Part shown: positions 63,700 to 64,000 of the stretch, one piece after another
Layout: every line of letters begins with the position of its first letter
How positions within the stretch are numbered: position 1 is the stretch's first letter
Origin: Marinobacter mangrovi
GTDB lineage: Bacteria > Pseudomonadota > Gammaproteobacteria > Pseudomonadales > Oleiphilaceae
Direction of reading: 5' to 3'
DNA length: 64,000 nt
NCBI RefSeq assembly: GCF_016798325.1
Contig: NZ_JAERVO010000004.1
Location: 62,001-126,000, forward strand
The notes under the pieces: generated by a model
Seen by the model: only the letters and a program-made list of their open reading frames with translations
What the model was told of the DNA's origin: nothing
The model's database searches: none
Made by a program: the position numbers and the translations under genes

Positions 63700-64000
63700 T
63701 CAGAGCGTCGGAGCGGGGCCGGCGGGGATGGCGATCAGGCTCAGGATGTGGTCGTCGTGCTCGGTATATTGGGCGCCAATCACGGCCCCTGCGGGCCAGT
63801 CGTCCGACAAAGATTTTAGCAAGCGCAGGCGGCTTTGGCCCTCTGAGTGGGTCTCCAGCACTTCGGCGTGTTCGAAATAGAATCGCTGGCCGGTAATGGG
63901 GTAGAGCGCCTTGAACAGGCTCTCCTTGAGCGAAAAGATGCGGGTCAGGCAGAGACCGGGGGTGGCAGCCATGGCGTCGGCAAAGCGGGTGTGCTCGTCG
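63700..64000 (-). CDS. 4'-phosphopantetheinyl transferase, C-terminal part (5' end outside window)
   Basis: A frame open to the right edge, giving the last ~99 residues of a Sfp/EntD-type transferase. FSLKESLFKALYP is the K-E-x-x-x-K magnesium and CoA motif of this family. It attaches phosphopantetheine to carrier proteins of lipid, siderophore or polyketide synthesis. Only the C-terminus is seen; the start lies beyond 64000. It precedes tRNA-Met on the same strand. Confidence 0.85.
   Translation of the reverse strand, partial: DEHTRFADAMAATPGLCLTRIFSLKESLFKALYPITGQRFYFEHAEVLETHSEGQSRLRLLKSLSDDWPAGAVIGAQYTEHDDHILSLIAIPAGPAPTL

Overview
The window is a GC-rich chromosomal segment of a free-living, motile, probably marine gammaproteobacterium. 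The gene order proA-nadD-rsfS-rlmH-mrdA-rodA-mltB-rlpA-dacA-ybeD-lipB, the block tRNA-Leu/rnr-rlmB-rpsF-rpsR-(DUF2232)-rplI-dnaB-alr, an Anr/Fnr-type regulator and the many c-di-GMP and chemotaxis proteins fit a Marinobacter-like or Pseudomonas-related lineage. That placement is an inference from gene content. No phage, integrase, transposase, CRISPR array or rRNA was seen.

Layout. 1-3386 (minus): three translationally coupled genes, two membrane GGDEF-like proteins with degenerate active sites but intact RxxD I-sites, followed by a DedA-PAP2 fusion cut by the window start. 3694-14005 (plus): the elongasome, peptidoglycan, NAD and lipoate block. 13990-17248: a diguanylate cyclase, an ABC1/UbiB-type kinase and a YqaA protein. 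17464-20015: a chemoreceptor behind a sigma-28-like promoter, then glutaredoxin. 20085-27768: a PPi-type phosphofructokinase, mpl-ubiX-DUF815 ATPase, an acyl-CoA dehydrogenase and a surface lipoprotein. 27976-36411: tRNA-Leu, RNA processing, ribosomal proteins, DnaB and alanine racemase. 36430-44185: an unknown small protein, an RmlD-like protein without its catalytic YxxxK pair, Fnr/Anr, FabB, a 7TM-DISM diguanylate cyclase, fructosamine kinase and lipA. 44390-46749: a divergent LysR/Crp regulator pair and cytochrome b561.

47005-55902 is the most unusual metabolic region. It holds a covalent-flavin dimethylglycine/sarcosine-dehydrogenase-like GcvT fusion, a GbdR/GlxA-type AraC regulator, and a convergent operon of a DmdA-like GcvT methyltransferase, a MetF-like reductase and formate-THF ligase, with a flavin reductase upstream. 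Together these look like a pathway that removes methyl groups from a methylated osmolyte and processes them on tetrahydrofolate. The substrate is not evident. 55985-64000 holds YkvA, a four-repeat DUF4397 lipoprotein, a second chemoreceptor, an exported HAD phosphatase with an Anr box upstream, a PACE transporter, a PAS-GAF-GGDEF protein, tRNA-Met and a partial phosphopantetheinyl transferase.

Two non-coding palindromic elements stand out. One, 40147-40410, is 264 bp: a 32-bp terminal inverted repeat enclosing two further long inverted repeats, so a single strand would fold as a three-way junction. The other, 49588-49693, is 106 bp: a 26-bp inverted repeat enclosing a 10-bp hairpin.
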